A stretch of 64,000 nt of DNA. It comes from Sporomusa termitida. GTDB taxonomy: Bacteria > Bacillota > Negativicutes > Sporomusales > Sporomusaceae. A model generated the notes under the pieces. The model was not told the DNA's origin. It worked only from the letters and a program-made list of their open reading frames with translations, and made no database searches. The DNA is taken from positions 3,970,501-4,034,500 of the forward strand of contig NZ_CP036259.1 of NCBI RefSeq assembly GCF_007641255.1, in the 5' to 3' direction. Positions 24,200-33,942 of this stretch are shown piece after piece. Each line of letters starts with the position of its first letter. The first letter of the stretch is position 1. Made by a program: the position numbers and the translations under genes.

Positions 24200-27100
24200 T
24201 TGGCTACAGCAGGCATTGCAGCAAATGAGTACAGGTTAATACCAGGACGTTTACGGATAGTGATCAAAGGGCTCCGCCGGAACGCTGCGTATGCTCAGTA
24301 TATAGTTGAACAATTGCTGGCGAAAAAGGGGATCCGGACAGCCACTGCCAACCCGCTTACCGGCAGGGCGCTTATTCACTTTGACCAGACCCTGATCGGA
24401 TTACCCGAAATTCAACAGGTGATTCATACTGCCAGCCAGGCTTATGCCCCGGCTGCGGCCAATTCTCAGCCGCTAATCGCCCCCGCTGTTCATAATGCGC
24501 AGGAATTAGGCAAGGCACAATCTATATATGCCTTGGTAACAGGCGGAATGTTAGCTGCCTTAGTGCTAAAGCGGTGGTTAATCGGAAAATCAGCTTTTTC
24601 CTCCTCTCCCCGGATATTTAATCTTGCCGCACTTATAACAATTGTGGGCGGGTATCCCATTTTATATAATGGCTGCGAATCATTAGCTAAACGTAAACGG
24701 ATCAATCATGACGTAATGCTGTTTTTAGCCACACTGGTTCTCCTGGCCCTGCGGGAAAGCATCACCGGACTATCGGTTCTCTGGCTGGTGCATCTGACCA
24801 ATTTATTTAGATCCACTATGCAAATTCGTGCCAACAGGAACATTGGCAACCTCCTGCTGGACAAGCAGCAAAAGGTATGGCGCTGGGAAAATCGGCGAAA
24901 GACGCTGGTACAAAACCACGATCTTCAGGCCGGGGATATTGTTCTTATCCATCCGGGTGAAACCAGCCCTGTTGATGGGCAGATTGTAGCCGGGAAAGCC
25001 TGTGTCCATCAGGCTTCCCTAACCGGAGACTATCAGTCCCAGCTTAGGGCTGCAGGCGATATGGTCTATGCCGGCATGCAAGTGCAGGCCGGTTCGATAA
25101 AGGTTAGAGCTGAACATGTCGGCAATGCAACATCACTGGCTCAGATGGCCTGCTTGGTAGCAGATGCTCAGGCTAAAGAAATGCGAAGCCGCCCACCGGA
25201 TCAGTATACTGGCAAGGTTATGAGTTGGGCCCTGGCCATTGCCGGAGCTGTCTTTTTCCTGACCCGTGATTTCACGCGCAGCCTGGCTGTCCTGCTTGCC
25301 GGCTGCCCGGCTGCCATTGCCATATCGCGCAACACAGCCCTCGGCGTGGCGGCTGCCGAAGCGGCGGGACAAGGAATTTTTGTAAAAGAAATTGCTGCTG
25401 TCGAACGCACCGGGCAAATTGATACGATATTATTTGATAAAACCGGGACATTAACAACAGCCTTGCCCAAGGTTGCCGAGATTATTGCGCTGACCCCGGA
25501 CTACAATGAAGCTGAAGTCTTAACGCTTGCCGCTTCAGCGGAAAAATCCACCTGCCACCCCCTGGCCCGAATGCTGCTAAGTGAAGTCAAGCAACGGAAT
25601 CTTGCTTTACTGCCTGCAGCTAGCCAGGGATTCCTGGGTTATGGCATACAGGCAGTCATTAACGGGAAAAAAATTATTGTCGGCAACTTGTTAGCCATGG
25701 AGCGGGAAAAGGTGCCGGTCTTCCGGGCGCGGTCTAAGGTCATGCGGCTAGAGCAGTTAGGCAATAGCCTTCTCTATGTCGCAGTAAACCGGCGCCTCAT
25801 CGGCGTGATTGGCGTAAGCGACAGGATCAAACCTGAGAGCTATGCAGCGGTTGACCGGCTTCGTTCCTTAGGAATCAGGAATATTGGGGTTATTACCGGT
25901 GATTCTTCCGGTGCGGCTGAGCATCTGGCTGTTGAACTCAGCCTAACAGAGCAGCGGCATGCAATGCTCCCTGAGGATAAAATGCACAGAATTCTGGAAC
26001 TACGGCGTACAGGCAAACGGATTGCCATGATCGGCGACGGGACAAACGACGCTCCGGCATTTGCTGCCAGTGAGGTAGGCATTGTCATGGGCCTGAGTGG
26101 AACGCCGCAGGCAATTCGTGCTGCTGATATCGTTATTGCCAATGATGATCCACGCCAGGTCGCCGCGACGGTACGGCTCGGTAGACACACCAACGAAGTG
26201 ATTAAACAAAATTTAGCAATGTCTGTCGGCTTTAACATGGCCGGCATGGCCCTGGCCGCTGCAGCTTTGATATCGCCGGTGACAGCAGGACTACTGCTGA
26301 ATGCGAGCACGTTGGCAGTCATTGTTAATTCAGGTCGCTTGCTGTCGCGCAAAAAGCCGGCCAAACATTTTGCCCCCATGGATCTACAGCGGTTTGCCAA
26401 AAAAAATGCTGAGGATAAGGCCTGCCTGACCTCGACAAATAACCTGCTATCTTTTCCCGGCAGCAATAACGGCTCTGCGAATTCCACGAATACACAGCAG
26501 CAGCCCTGGCATGTTCAAACTCAGGCCGGCGTGTGTGACGTACTGGCAACCTCCCATCATTTTGGTCTCACTGAGCGTGAGGCGCAATTACGAATTGCCT
26601 ATTATGGAAAAAACGCCCTGCAAGAGGCGGAGAAGCCTTCTTTTTGGAAGCTATTGAGAACTCAATTTAAAGATTTTATGGTGCAGGTTTTACTGGGAGC
26701 GGCAGGGCTTTCCTTTGCTCTCGGCAAAGCGAAAGATGCGCTGCTTACAGTTGGGATCGTAGTGGCCAATGCTGCCATGGGGGTTGTCCAGGAACGGAAA
26801 GCAAGCAGTTCTCTTGATTCACTAAAAATACTAACCGCTCCTCAGGCGCGTGTGATCAGAGGGGGACGAACCTGTAAAATATTGTCTGCAAGCCTGGTTC
26901 CCGGAGATATTATTGTGCTTGAGGCCGGCGACCATATCCCTGCGGACGTAAGACTGCTAACCACAGCCCGCTTTGAAGTGGAAGAATCTGCCCTAACAGG
27001 AGAATCACTACCAGTACGAAAAGAAGCTAACATGGTCTACCCCCGGGAGTATGCTTTAGCCAATAGACATAATATGGCTTTTATGGGTACTAACGTGACC

Positions 27101-29263
27101 CGGGGCCGGGCGACGGCTGTTGTCATTGCTACCGGCATGGCCACAGAGATGGGAAACATTGCCTCGTTGATTCATAATCACGAAGAAGGCACTACGCCGC
27201 TGCAGAAGCGGCTTGAGGAACTGGGCCGAAGTCTGGTCTGCGGTTGTCTTGGCGTGTCAGGCCTCATATTTTTAACCGGGCTGCTGCGAGGCCAACCAAT
27301 TCTCAGCCTGCTCCAGACGGCGGCCAGTCTGACGGTAGCCGCCATTCCTGAGGGCTTAGCAGCGATTGTCATTATTGCCTTAGCCATGGGCGTTCAGCGC
27401 ATGAGCAAGCGCAATATTATTGTCCGCAAGCTATCTTCCCTTGAAGCCCTTGGCTGCGCGACGGCTATTTGTTCAGACAAGACCGGTACGTTAACGCAAA
27501 ATAAGATGACAGTCCGGGAGATATATACCCTGGGCCGGACTTGGCAAATAACCGGTGAAGGCTATAGCCCCGAGGGTAATTTCCAGCTCGGCAATACAGC
27601 GATTGACGCTGCCGGCAATGCAGAGTTGATGAGCACGCTCAGATGCGGCCTGCTGTGCAACAATGCCCGGCTGGTGACAGCATTGCCCTCTGGCAAAGTA
27701 ATTCCGATTAATAAAAAAAATCAACCAGGCTGGACCATTGAGGGTGATCCCACGGAAGGAGCCCTTGTCGTCCTTGCCGCCAAAGCAGGACTAAAGCAGG
27801 TCCAATACGAAAAAAACTACCGCCGTTTAAAAGAAATTCCTTTTGAGGCCGAACGGCGGATGATGTCGGTTGTGTGCCAGGAAAAACAAGCGCTGCCAGC
27901 CCTCTATTGTAAGGGAGCAGCGGATAAAATCTTATCTATTTCCACCCATTATGTCAAAGATGGCCAAACTCTGCCTTTAGATGCTATGACCCGGAAAAAG
28001 ATTGAACAGGCAAACCGGCATATGGCCGGCAAAGCAATGCGGGTGCTCGCCTGTGCCTACCGGGATCTCCCGTATTTTCACGCTGAAGAACCGGCTGATT
28101 CTTTAGAGGACCAGCTTGTCTTTTGCGGGTTAGTGGGAATGATCGACCCACCTCGCCCTGAGGTGGCGGCGGCGATCATGAAATGTAAAGCTGCCGGCGT
28201 CAAAGTTATCATGATTACTGGTGATCATCCCCTGACTGCCAAAGCCATCGCCTGTGAGGTAGGTATGATTGATAAAAACAGCGCTGTATGTATCGACAGT
28301 CAGTTAGAGCAACTGTCTGATGCTGAACTTGAAGAAATTGTGGCAGATACCTGCGTATATGCGCGGACTTCGCCGCAGCAAAAGCTGCTTCTTGTCAAAG
28401 CCCTGCAGAGAAAAGGATTTGTTGTGGTCATGACCGGGGATGGGGTAAATGATGCACCGGCGGTACAATGTGCGGATATTGGCATCGCTATGGGTATTAT
28501 GGGTACAGATATCACCAAACAGGCGGCAAGCATCACCTTAGCGGACGATAACTTCGCTACCATTGTGCGGGCAATGGAGGAAGGACGTTCTATCTATGCC
28601 AACATCCGTAAAGCTATTCGCTATCTGGTAGCAACCAATATTGGCGAGGTTGTCCTGATGCTGCTGGCGGCAGTGATTGGTCTGCCGCTGCCGCTACTCC
28701 CGCTGCAACTCCTCGCGATCAATCTGATCGGTGATGGCTTACCGGCTATTGCCCTCGTTAATGACCCGCCGGCCAAAAATATTATGAAGCAACCGCCGAA
28801 AACTGCAGACCAAAGCGTATTTGCCGGTGGGCTGGGCCGCAAAGTCATCAGCCGCGGACTAATTATCGGCATTGCCAGTTTAGCACTATTTACCTGGAAA
28901 CTGGGCAGGACAGGCAACCTCTTGCTTGCCCGGTCTATCGTAATTGCCCAACTGGCGCTCAGTCAATTCTTTCATCTGTTCGATTGCCGGCTCGAACGGG
29001 AAACTGGCACTGTTGGCATGTTCAGCAATCCGTGGTTGTTTGGTGCGGTTTCACTCTCGTTGGCTATGGTTGTTGCCATGCTCCACCTGCCTTCACTCCA
29101 ATCAGTTTGCAGTACCGTAGCCCTGCCAGGCAGCGACTGGTTAATCGCCGTGCTGTTAGCAGGACTTACCGCTGTTGTAGATTTTGGTATCGAAAAAACT
29201 GTGGCAAGGGATCGTTTATTGCCTCTTCCCGTTCAGATTTGCCAACCATCGCTGCCGGAATAG
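24200..29263 (+). CDS. Tandem double P-type ATPase: P1B-like half fused to a P2A-like half
   Basis: A 1687-residue protein, about twice normal size. Half 1 (residues 1 to about 720): HMA_2-like N-terminus (LIPGRLRIVIKGL), membrane motif CPA (369-371) instead of CPC, DKTGT (413-417), His-Pro (453-454), GDGTNDA (613-619). Its actuator loop reads TGD (275-277) where TGE is expected. A Ser/Asn/Gln-rich linker (about 745-770) follows. Half 2 (about 770-1687): cation ATPase N domain, TGES (933-936), IPEGLAA (1049-1055, Ca-ATPase type IPEGL), a second DKTGT (1093-1097) and MTGDGVNDAPA. Mycobacterial CtpH and CtpI are of similar length. The start is TTG 24200 behind AAGGGGG. Half 2 looks fully active and half 1 possibly slowed or regulatory. 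The substrates are unknown. Confidence 0.88.
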   Translation: MATAGIAANEYRLIPGRLRIVIKGLRRNAAYAQYIVEQLLAKKGIRTATANPLTGRALIHFDQTLIGLPEIQQVIHTASQAYAPAAANSQPLIAPAVHNAQELGKAQSIYALVTGGMLAALVLKRWLIGKSAFSSSPRIFNLAALITIVGGYPILYNGCESLAKRKRINHDVMLFLATLVLLALRESITGLSVLWLVHLTNLFRSTMQIRANRNIGNLLLDKQQKVWRWENRRKTLVQNHDLQAGDIVLIHPGETSPVDGQIVAGKACVHQASLTGDYQSQLRAAGDMVYAGMQVQAGSIKVRAEHVGNATSLAQMACLVADAQAKEMRSRPPDQYTGKVMSWALAIAGAVFFLTRDFTRSLAVLLAGCPAAIAISRNTALGVAAAEAAGQGIFVKEIAAVERTGQIDTILFDKTGTLTTALPKVAEIIALTPDYNEAEVLTLAASAEKSTCHPLARMLLSEVKQRNLALLPAASQGFLGYGIQAVINGKKIIVGNLLAMEREKVPVFRARSKVMRLEQLGNSLLYVAVNRRLIGVIGVSDRIKPESYAAVDRLRSLGIRNIGVITGDSSGAAEHLAVELSLTEQRHAMLPEDKMHRILELRRTGKRIAMIGDGTNDAPAFAASEVGIVMGLSGTPQAIRAADIVIANDDPRQVAATVRLGRHTNEVIKQNLAMSVGFNMAGMALAAAALISPVTAGLLLNASTLAVIVNSGRLLSRKKPAKHFAPMDLQRFAKKNAEDKACLTSTNNLLSFPGSNNGSANSTNTQQQPWHVQTQAGVCDVLATSHHFGLTEREAQLRIAYYGKNALQEAEKPSFWKLLRTQFKDFMVQVLLGAAGLSFALGKAKDALLTVGIVVANAAMGVVQERKASSSLDSLKILTAPQARVIRGGRTCKILSASLVPGDIIVLEAGDHIPADVRLLTTARFEVEESALTGESLPVRKEANMVYPREYALANRHNMAFMGTNVTRGRATAVVIATGMATEMGNIASLIHNHEEGTTPLQKRLEELGRSLVCGCLGVSGLIFLTGLLRGQPILSLLQTAASLTVAAIPEGLAAIVIIALAMGVQRMSKRNIIVRKLSSLEALGCATAICSDKTGTLTQNKMTVREIYTLGRTWQITGEGYSPEGNFQLGNTAIDAAGNAELMSTLRCGLLCNNARLVTALPSGKVIPINKKNQPGWTIEGDPTEGALVVLAAKAGLKQVQYEKNYRRLKEIPFEAERRMMSVVCQEKQALPALYCKGAADKILSISTHYVKDGQTLPLDAMTRKKIEQANRHMAGKAMRVLACAYRDLPYFHAEEPADSLEDQLVFCGLVGMIDPPRPEVAAAIMKCKAAGVKVIMITGDHPLTAKAIACEVGMIDKNSAVCIDSQLEQLSDAELEEIVADTCVYARTSPQQKLLLVKALQRKGFVVVMTGDGVNDAPAVQCADIGIAMGIMGTDITKQAASITLADDNFATIVRAMEEGRSIYANIRKAIRYLVATNIGEVVLMLLAAVIGLPLPLLPLQLLAINLIGDGLPAIALVNDPPAKNIMKQPPKTADQSVFAGGLGRKVISRGLIIGIASLALFTWKLGRTGNLLLARSIVIAQLALSQFFHLFDCRLERETGTVGMFSNPWLFGAVSLSLAMVVAMLHLPSLQSVCSTVALPGSDWLIAVLLAGLTAVVDFGIEKTVARDRLLPLPVQICQPSLPE

Positions 29264-29305
29264 ATTTATTCGTGTTGTAGATACTACCTTCAAGGAGGTG
29301 GTGTG

Positions 29306-29455
29306 ATGCATTGGTTTTTCATGCGTCCAGTACTGGGCTGGGGCACGTTCCTGCTTGTCCACGCCATTGGAATTCCACTTGTTTACGGTTTAGGTAAGAC
29401 CTGCGGGGCAAAGGAAGCTAACAAAGAAAGCCTTCACCACCAAGAACTTCAATAA
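29306..29455 (+). CDS. 49-residue membrane peptide downstream of the double ATPase
   Basis: The ATG at 29306 follows AAGGAGGTGG and encodes MHWFFMRPVLGWGTFLLVHA then IGIPLVYGLGKTCG and a hydrophilic tail, ending at the terminator. One membrane helix is likely (residues about 9-31). It is 42 bases after the ATPase stop and so in the same unit. Small single-helix proteins often modulate P-type ATPases (phospholamban/KdpF logic), but that role here is only inferred. No family is recognised. Confidence 0.65.
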   Translation: MHWFFMRPVLGWGTFLLVHAIGIPLVYGLGKTCGAKEANKESLHHQELQ

Positions 29456-29493
29456 TACTAAAACCCTCCGCTTCGCCGGAGGGTTTTAGTATT
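29454..29493. terminator. Strong bidirectional terminator
   Basis: A 17-bp stem (AATACTAAAACCCTCCG with CGGAGGGTTTTAGTATT) around a 6-nt loop. It lies between the convergent 49-residue ORF and the 29493-30032 gene. Confidence 0.9.
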
Positions 29494-30032
29494 TATTCGG
29501 GAGCTTTTTTGGAGGAGGCGGAATAGCCTTTGCGCGGCGAAGCGGGACCAATGTCTTTCATTGAGGCTTCAAGTCCATCATGAGGTATCTCAGTACCGGT
29601 TATTTCTTTTTCCGGGTCTGCTTGGTTTGCTCCGCGCCGCTGCTTGGCTTCATCGACAATATCCTTAAAGTCGTCACGGACAGACTTGGCTTTCTCTTGC
29701 ACACTCAGTACGCCCGCAGTCGTAGCAACAGCAATTTGCCGCCCCTTAACTTTGGCCGAAGACCGCAGCGATGTAAGCGCAGCCCCGGGGCAAGGACAGC
29801 CACCGCGCTCACGGGCCTCGACTACGATGTCGGAAGCCTTGTCTCGCAGCTTTGCGGTTAAGTTCTTTACCTCATCGCCAACAATCAAGGCCCCTTTTGT
29901 TGCTTGCACAGCAGCCATCCGCAAACCTCGCCGCACCGGGGGCAATGTCAAAACCAGTGCAGCACCGCCGGCAAGCAATAATGCGGGCGCACTTCTAGTG
30001 AGTATTCGTGCTCCCATACGTAAAAAGTTCAT
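29493..30032 (-). CDS. DUF5132-like membrane-anchored protein
   Basis: A 179-residue protein with one N-terminal membrane segment (SAPALLLAGGAALVLTLPPV, residues about 14-33), then an amphipathic helical part (TKGALIVGDEVKNLTAKLRD, residues about 45-64), a CPC triplet in GGCPCPGAAL, and a charged C-terminal tail. This layout (membrane helix, then xGxLIxxDEVKxLxxxxxD) is what I associate with DUF5132 proteins encoded near HMA-domain ATPases. It converges on the ATPase unit. Function unknown; a helper or regulator of metal handling is possible. The call is moderate because the similarity is judged from pattern only. Confidence 0.6.
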   Translation of the reverse strand: MNFLRMGARILTRSAPALLLAGGAALVLTLPPVRRGLRMAAVQATKGALIVGDEVKNLTAKLRDKASDIVVEARERGGCPCPGAALTSLRSSAKVKGRQIAVATTAGVLSVQEKAKSVRDDFKDIVDEAKQRRGANQADPEKEITGTEIPHDGLEASMKDIGPASPRKGYSASSKKAPE

Positions 30033-30160
30033 AATGCACTACCTCCTTATACTTATTTTAATTTTCCCGTAGTAAGGAGGTTTATGTACCCAAATCGGGA
30101 TTTGGGCGGTATAGCAGCCTGTTTATTATCTAATTTTATGTGTTTTTACCCGGCCAATGA

Positions 30161-31654
30161 TCACATTCCCTCTTTAGCGGCAGTCTTGTCGCTAACATCA
30201 GCGACAGGTTGTTTAACCAGACCTTTGATGATTTGCGCAAGATCAACCCCGGAAACATTCTTCAGCATTTCAGGTGCCGTTGCCATCAAGGAGGTCACAT
30301 ACTTGCTAACCCGCACAGCACCATCGCCATTGCCGGCATCAACAACCGTAAGTTTATCGATAGACTGCAGCGGCTCGGCTATTTTTCCTGCCAGTTCGGG
30401 CAGCATCTTGATAATAATATCCAAAACTGCCGCCTCACCAAATTTTTCAAATGCTTCGGCCAGTTTTTCTTTTGCTTCCGCCTCGGCTAAACCTTTTAGG
30501 CGGACAATATCAGCTTCCGCAGTACCTTTGGCCCGCTCCGCGTCAGCAACGGCCAACCCGTCCAGGCGCTTCTGCTCGGCATTTGCTTTCGCTTCAGCCT
30601 CAATGCGATACTGGAGGGCGTCAGCTTCCCGCATCTGCCTGGCTTTGGCAGCTTCAGCCGCTTGCTCGACCGCATACCGGTCTGCATCCGCCTTTTTTTT
30701 CACCTCGGCATCAAACTGCTTTTCCCGGCGCAGAATTTCCTTATCCTGCACATCAATTTCCCGTTCTTTACGGACAATCTCAATCTTCATCTGCTCTTGT
30801 ATTACCATTTGCTCTGATTTGGCTTGTTGGATATTATACGCCTGATCGGCCTCGGCTTTGGCTGTATCCTGTTCCTGTTTAAACGCAGCAATTTTGAGTT
30901 CTTTCTCTTTTGTAGCCTCGGCAACATTGGTATCACGCAATAGCTCCGCTTTTTGTCCCTGTTCCTCTGCCTGGGCCTTCTTGATCCGGGAATCCCTTAC
31001 AGCCTCGGCTTCGGCAATCTCGGCATCCCTTTTTACGGCAGCAATGCGCGGTTTACCAAGCGCTTCAAGATACCCCTGCTTATCACGGACATCCTTGATT
31101 GTAAAAGATACAATCTGGAGGCCCATCTTTTTTAAGTCTCTGGCAGCCACCCCCTGAACCTCCTGGGCGAATTTGTCCCGGTTGCGATACACCTCTTCGA
31201 CAGTCATCGTGCCCAGGATAGCCCGCAGGTGCCCCTCTAATACCTCCTGCGCCTCCCCCTGCACGGCTGCTGTCGGCTTACCCATAAACTGCTCGGCCGC
31301 GGTTGCGACATCCTCAATCGAACTGCCAACCTTAATAATTGCCACCCCATCGGCCATTACCGGCACCCCCTGCTCGGTATATACCTCAGGCGTAGAAACA
31401 TCCAGCTTATGCGAAAGCAGCGATAACGTGGCTGCTTGTTGGAAAATTGGCAGGATGAAGGCGCCGCCGCCTCTCACAATTTTAATTTTCCGCCCCGAGT
31501 CGTCGGTAAGCACATCTTTGCCTACTAAAAATGAACCGGTGACAATCATTGCCTCATCGGGTCCTACGGTTTTATACCTGGCCCAAAAAGCCAGGCCTAA
31601 AACGACAAACACACTCATTATTATTACAGGAATCGTTAAAAAAGCTACATTCAT
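30161..31654 (-). CDS. floT: Flotillin-like protein (FloT/YuaG)
   Basis: A 497-residue SPFH protein. It has an N-terminal membrane hairpin (residues 3-24), an SPFH/PHB domain (about 30-200) with GVPVMADGVAIIKVGSS and TVEEVYRNRDKFAQEVQ, then a long coiled coil very rich in Ala, Glu and Lys (about 205-390, e.g. AEAEADQ-type heptads) and a C-terminal oligomerisation part. Flotillins organise fluid membrane zones and associate with NfeD proteins. The NfeD gene overlaps its start by four bases, the same pairing as yuaF-yuaG in Bacillus. Length and domain order are normal. Confidence 0.92.
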   Translation of the reverse strand: MNVAFLTIPVIIMSVFVVLGLAFWARYKTVGPDEAMIVTGSFLVGKDVLTDDSGRKIKIVRGGGAFILPIFQQAATLSLLSHKLDVSTPEVYTEQGVPVMADGVAIIKVGSSIEDVATAAEQFMGKPTAAVQGEAQEVLEGHLRAILGTMTVEEVYRNRDKFAQEVQGVAARDLKKMGLQIVSFTIKDVRDKQGYLEALGKPRIAAVKRDAEIAEAEAVRDSRIKKAQAEEQGQKAELLRDTNVAEATKEKELKIAAFKQEQDTAKAEADQAYNIQQAKSEQMVIQEQMKIEIVRKEREIDVQDKEILRREKQFDAEVKKKADADRYAVEQAAEAAKARQMREADALQYRIEAEAKANAEQKRLDGLAVADAERAKGTAEADIVRLKGLAEAEAKEKLAEAFEKFGEAAVLDIIIKMLPELAGKIAEPLQSIDKLTVVDAGNGDGAVRVSKYVTSLMATAPEMLKNVSGVDLAQIIKGLVKQPVADVSDKTAAKEGM

Positions 31655-32193
31655 ATTGTTCCTCCTCCTTGTTTATCGGCGCGGCATACATATAAAACCC
31701 CTGCACGAACTTCGGCCACGATGACCTGCGTACCGGCAGCAAGCTCCACCTGATCACGGCTTGCCGCAATCTGATTTGTATTGCCGGCACCAATTCTCAG
31801 CAATACCTCCCCTACACCAGCGGCCGGGATGAGTACAATCACTTCTCCTGTTTTGCCAATAAGATCGGTCATAAAAAAACCGGCTGAATTTTCACAGTTC
31901 CTCATCGGTTTTATGTAGATGAAATATACAAGGCCGGACAGCAAAACAGCTGCAAGGAAGGAGTACAGCATAACCTCAGAACCTGTAAATTCCGCAGCCC
32001 CTGTTAGCAGCACTCCGGCTCCGCCAAAGCTGGTTATCCCCCCGACAACAACCATAGGCTGCAACCAGGCTAAGTGATCGCCAGGGAACTCCAGGGAGAA
32101 GCTCAGTGCCTGTTGTAGAACCTCACCGAATAAGAGAGTGACTATGGCCGAGAATACGCCAAAGATCAGACAACCCCAATATAAGTCCAGCAT
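31651..32193 (-). CDS. NfeD-family membrane protein (YuaF-like)
   Basis: A 180-residue protein with three to four membrane segments (residues about 5-25, 45-65, 75-95) and a C-terminal OB-fold NfeD domain (about 105-178, LIGKTGEVIVLIPAAGVGEVLL and GTQVIVAEVRAGVLYVC). It is the first gene of the flotillin pair; its stop overlaps the floT start (ATGA-type coupling at 31651-31654). NfeD/YuaF is thought to stabilise flotillin assemblies and membrane fluidity under stress. The 32194-32402 gap upstream has no recognisable gene. Confidence 0.88.
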   Translation of the reverse strand: MLDLYWGCLIFGVFSAIVTLLFGEVLQQALSFSLEFPGDHLAWLQPMVVVGGITSFGGAGVLLTGAAEFTGSEVMLYSFLAAVLLSGLVYFIYIKPMRNCENSAGFFMTDLIGKTGEVIVLIPAAGVGEVLLRIGAGNTNQIAASRDQVELAAGTQVIVAEVRAGVLYVCRADKQGGGTI

Positions 32194-32402
32194 ACACTCC
32201 TTCCTTTCACAGGTAATCCGAAGATTGAGGTAAATTAAGCCTTGAACCGGCTAATACTGTATAATTTCTTCCCTAACACCGCCATTCCTTTAATAAGCAT
32301 AAAATTTACCTTCTTTGTCATTTTTTAATAGTATTACAGGATGTATTACCATTCGTTAGGGGGTGTATAATCCTTGAGCCGACTCTTTGACAATGCAAAA
32401 TA

Positions 32403-32434
32403 GCGCTCATATCTGTTACAACAGACATGAGCGC
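32403..32434. terminator. Terminator downstream of ddl
   Basis: GCGCTCAT and ATGAGCGC enclose TCTGTT/AACAGA, giving a nearly perfect 15-bp stem. On the minus strand TATTTTG follows. Confidence 0.78.
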
Positions 32435-32448
32435 CACCGAAGAATTAC

Positions 32449-33546
32449 TTAGATATACGATGTTTTTAAATGCTGCTCCCTGGCATGCCGCGCCAGCGCC
32501 AGCTGGATGAGTCTGTCAATAAGCGCGGGATAGCTTATGCCGCTGATTTCCCAAAGCTTCGGGTACATACTAATTTTAGTAAAACCGGGAATGGTATTGA
32601 TCTCATTAATTACCGCTTTATTAGCCTGCGTTAAGAAAAAATCAACTCTGGCCATTCCTTCGCAGCAAAGCACTTTAAAGGCCTTGATCGCAATAGCCTG
32701 AACTTCTTTCTCCACCTCAGGCGGGATCTTAGCGGGAATTTCCAGAATAGCCCCGTTCTCATCGATATATTTTGCTTCATAAGAGTAAAACTCCTGCTGG
32801 GCGATAATGGCGCCAAGCCGGGAGGCTATCGGGGTCTCATTACCTAAAACAGCGCACTCCACTTCCCGACCGGCGATAAACTCTTCAATTAATACCTTCG
32901 TATCAAACCTAAACGCCAGTTCAACAGCTTGTAAAAACTGTTCTTCACTCTTCACCTTACTAACGCCAACAGAGGAGCCGGCGTTTGCTGGCTTAACAAA
33001 AAAGGGTAAGCCCAGAACCTGCGCAATCTCATTAAAGTCCAACTGGTCCTGCTCCCACTTATAAACAACCCGGAAATCAGCGATCGGAATACCTGCATCC
33101 CGCAGCAGCCGCTTGGTAACATCTTTATCCATGCCAACAGCTGATCCCAATACCCCAGCCCCGACAAAAGGAACATTCGCCAGTTTCAGCAGCCCCTGAA
33201 CCGTTCCGTCCTCACCAAAAGGGCCGTGCAGAATGGGAAAGATCACATCAATATTGCCGCCGGCACTGCTGTCGGTAATGTGTAAAAGTTTCTCATTTTC
33301 CTTGCCCGGCACCAAAACAACATCTTTTCCTGTTTTACTTAACGCAATAGATTTAGGATCATGACTATTTAATAAAAACTGCGAGCTGTCATTTAAATGC
33401 CATTGCCCGGTTTTATCTATGCCAATAAGGGTTACCTCGTATTTTTCCTTGTCGATGGCATCAATAACATTTTTTGCCGACTGCAGGGAAACTTCATGCT
33501 CAGCCGACTTGCCCCCGAACAAAATTCCCACATTAACCTTCTTCAC
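32449..33546 (-). CDS. ddl: D-alanine--D-alanine ligase
   Basis: A 365-residue ATP-grasp enzyme making D-Ala-D-Ala for peptidoglycan. It begins VKKVNVGILFGGKSAEHEVS, has ILHGPFGEDGTVQGLLKL (about residues 95-112), the ATP-grasp segment FFVKPANAGSSVGVSKV, EFIAGREVECAVLG, and the metal/ATP end VINEINTIPGFTKISMYPKL. The GTG at 33546 was chosen because GGGAG is eight bases upstream and the product then aligns with normal Ddl starts; an ATG at 33561 is possible. It is a single gene with a terminator. Close to other cell-wall genes (carboxypeptidase, LD-carboxypeptidase) but not in operon with them. Confidence 0.93.
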   Translation of the reverse strand: MKKVNVGILFGGKSAEHEVSLQSAKNVIDAIDKEKYEVTLIGIDKTGQWHLNDSSQFLLNSHDPKSIALSKTGKDVVLVPGKENEKLLHITDSSAGGNIDVIFPILHGPFGEDGTVQGLLKLANVPFVGAGVLGSAVGMDKDVTKRLLRDAGIPIADFRVVYKWEQDQLDFNEIAQVLGLPFFVKPANAGSSVGVSKVKSEEQFLQAVELAFRFDTKVLIEEFIAGREVECAVLGNETPIASRLGAIIAQQEFYSYEAKYIDENGAILEIPAKIPPEVEKEVQAIAIKAFKVLCCEGMARVDFFLTQANKAVINEINTIPGFTKISMYPKLWEISGISYPALIDRLIQLALARHAREQHLKTSYI

Positions 33547-33799
33547 AAGACCATCTCCCATTCCGCTTATTACCTTAATTTATTTCATCTTTACAAAGAT
33601 TATCCCTGCTCCTTTTCAGAAAAAAGGTGAATAGTGATTATGCCCCAGGACCGCCTCGTCTTATAGACAAAAAGGTCTGTCTCCACAGGAATTGCCAAGC
33701 CCCGTAACCTGAAGAAAATACGGCAGGCAGGTCCTTTCCGTGTAAAATTAAATTTTTTTTCTGAAAAAAGGGTGGGTTAGTAAAATAATTAACAGCTTG

Positions 33800-33828
33800 T
33801 TGGCAAGTTATGGAGTATTCTGTATAGT
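33800..33828 (+). promoter_or_regulatory. Predicted sigma-A promoter of the flavodoxin-like gene
   Basis: TTGGCA (33800-33805), exactly 17 bases, then TATAGT (33823-33828). The leader downstream is about 110 nt and contains an AAGGAG-preceded three-codon ORF (ATGATAGGTTAG at 33861). Confidence 0.65.
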
Positions 33829-33942
33829 AGTACCCATAATTAATTTAAGGAGTGAGGAAAATGATAGGTTAGTCTCCGGCGGCAAATAAGCACACCGCTT
33901 AATGAGTTTGCTCTGGAATAAAAATTTAAAAGGGGTGATGTC

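Noticed and set aside
25840-26487. 215-codon antisense frame inside the large ATPase
   Set aside because: Shadow of the high-GC coding strand; the sense frame carries all P-type ATPase motifs.
33861-33872. Three-codon ORF ATGATAGGTTAG with AAGGAG in the flavoprotein leader
   Set aside because: Could be a minimal leader ORF, but such short ORFs arise by chance and no attenuator structure is visible around it.
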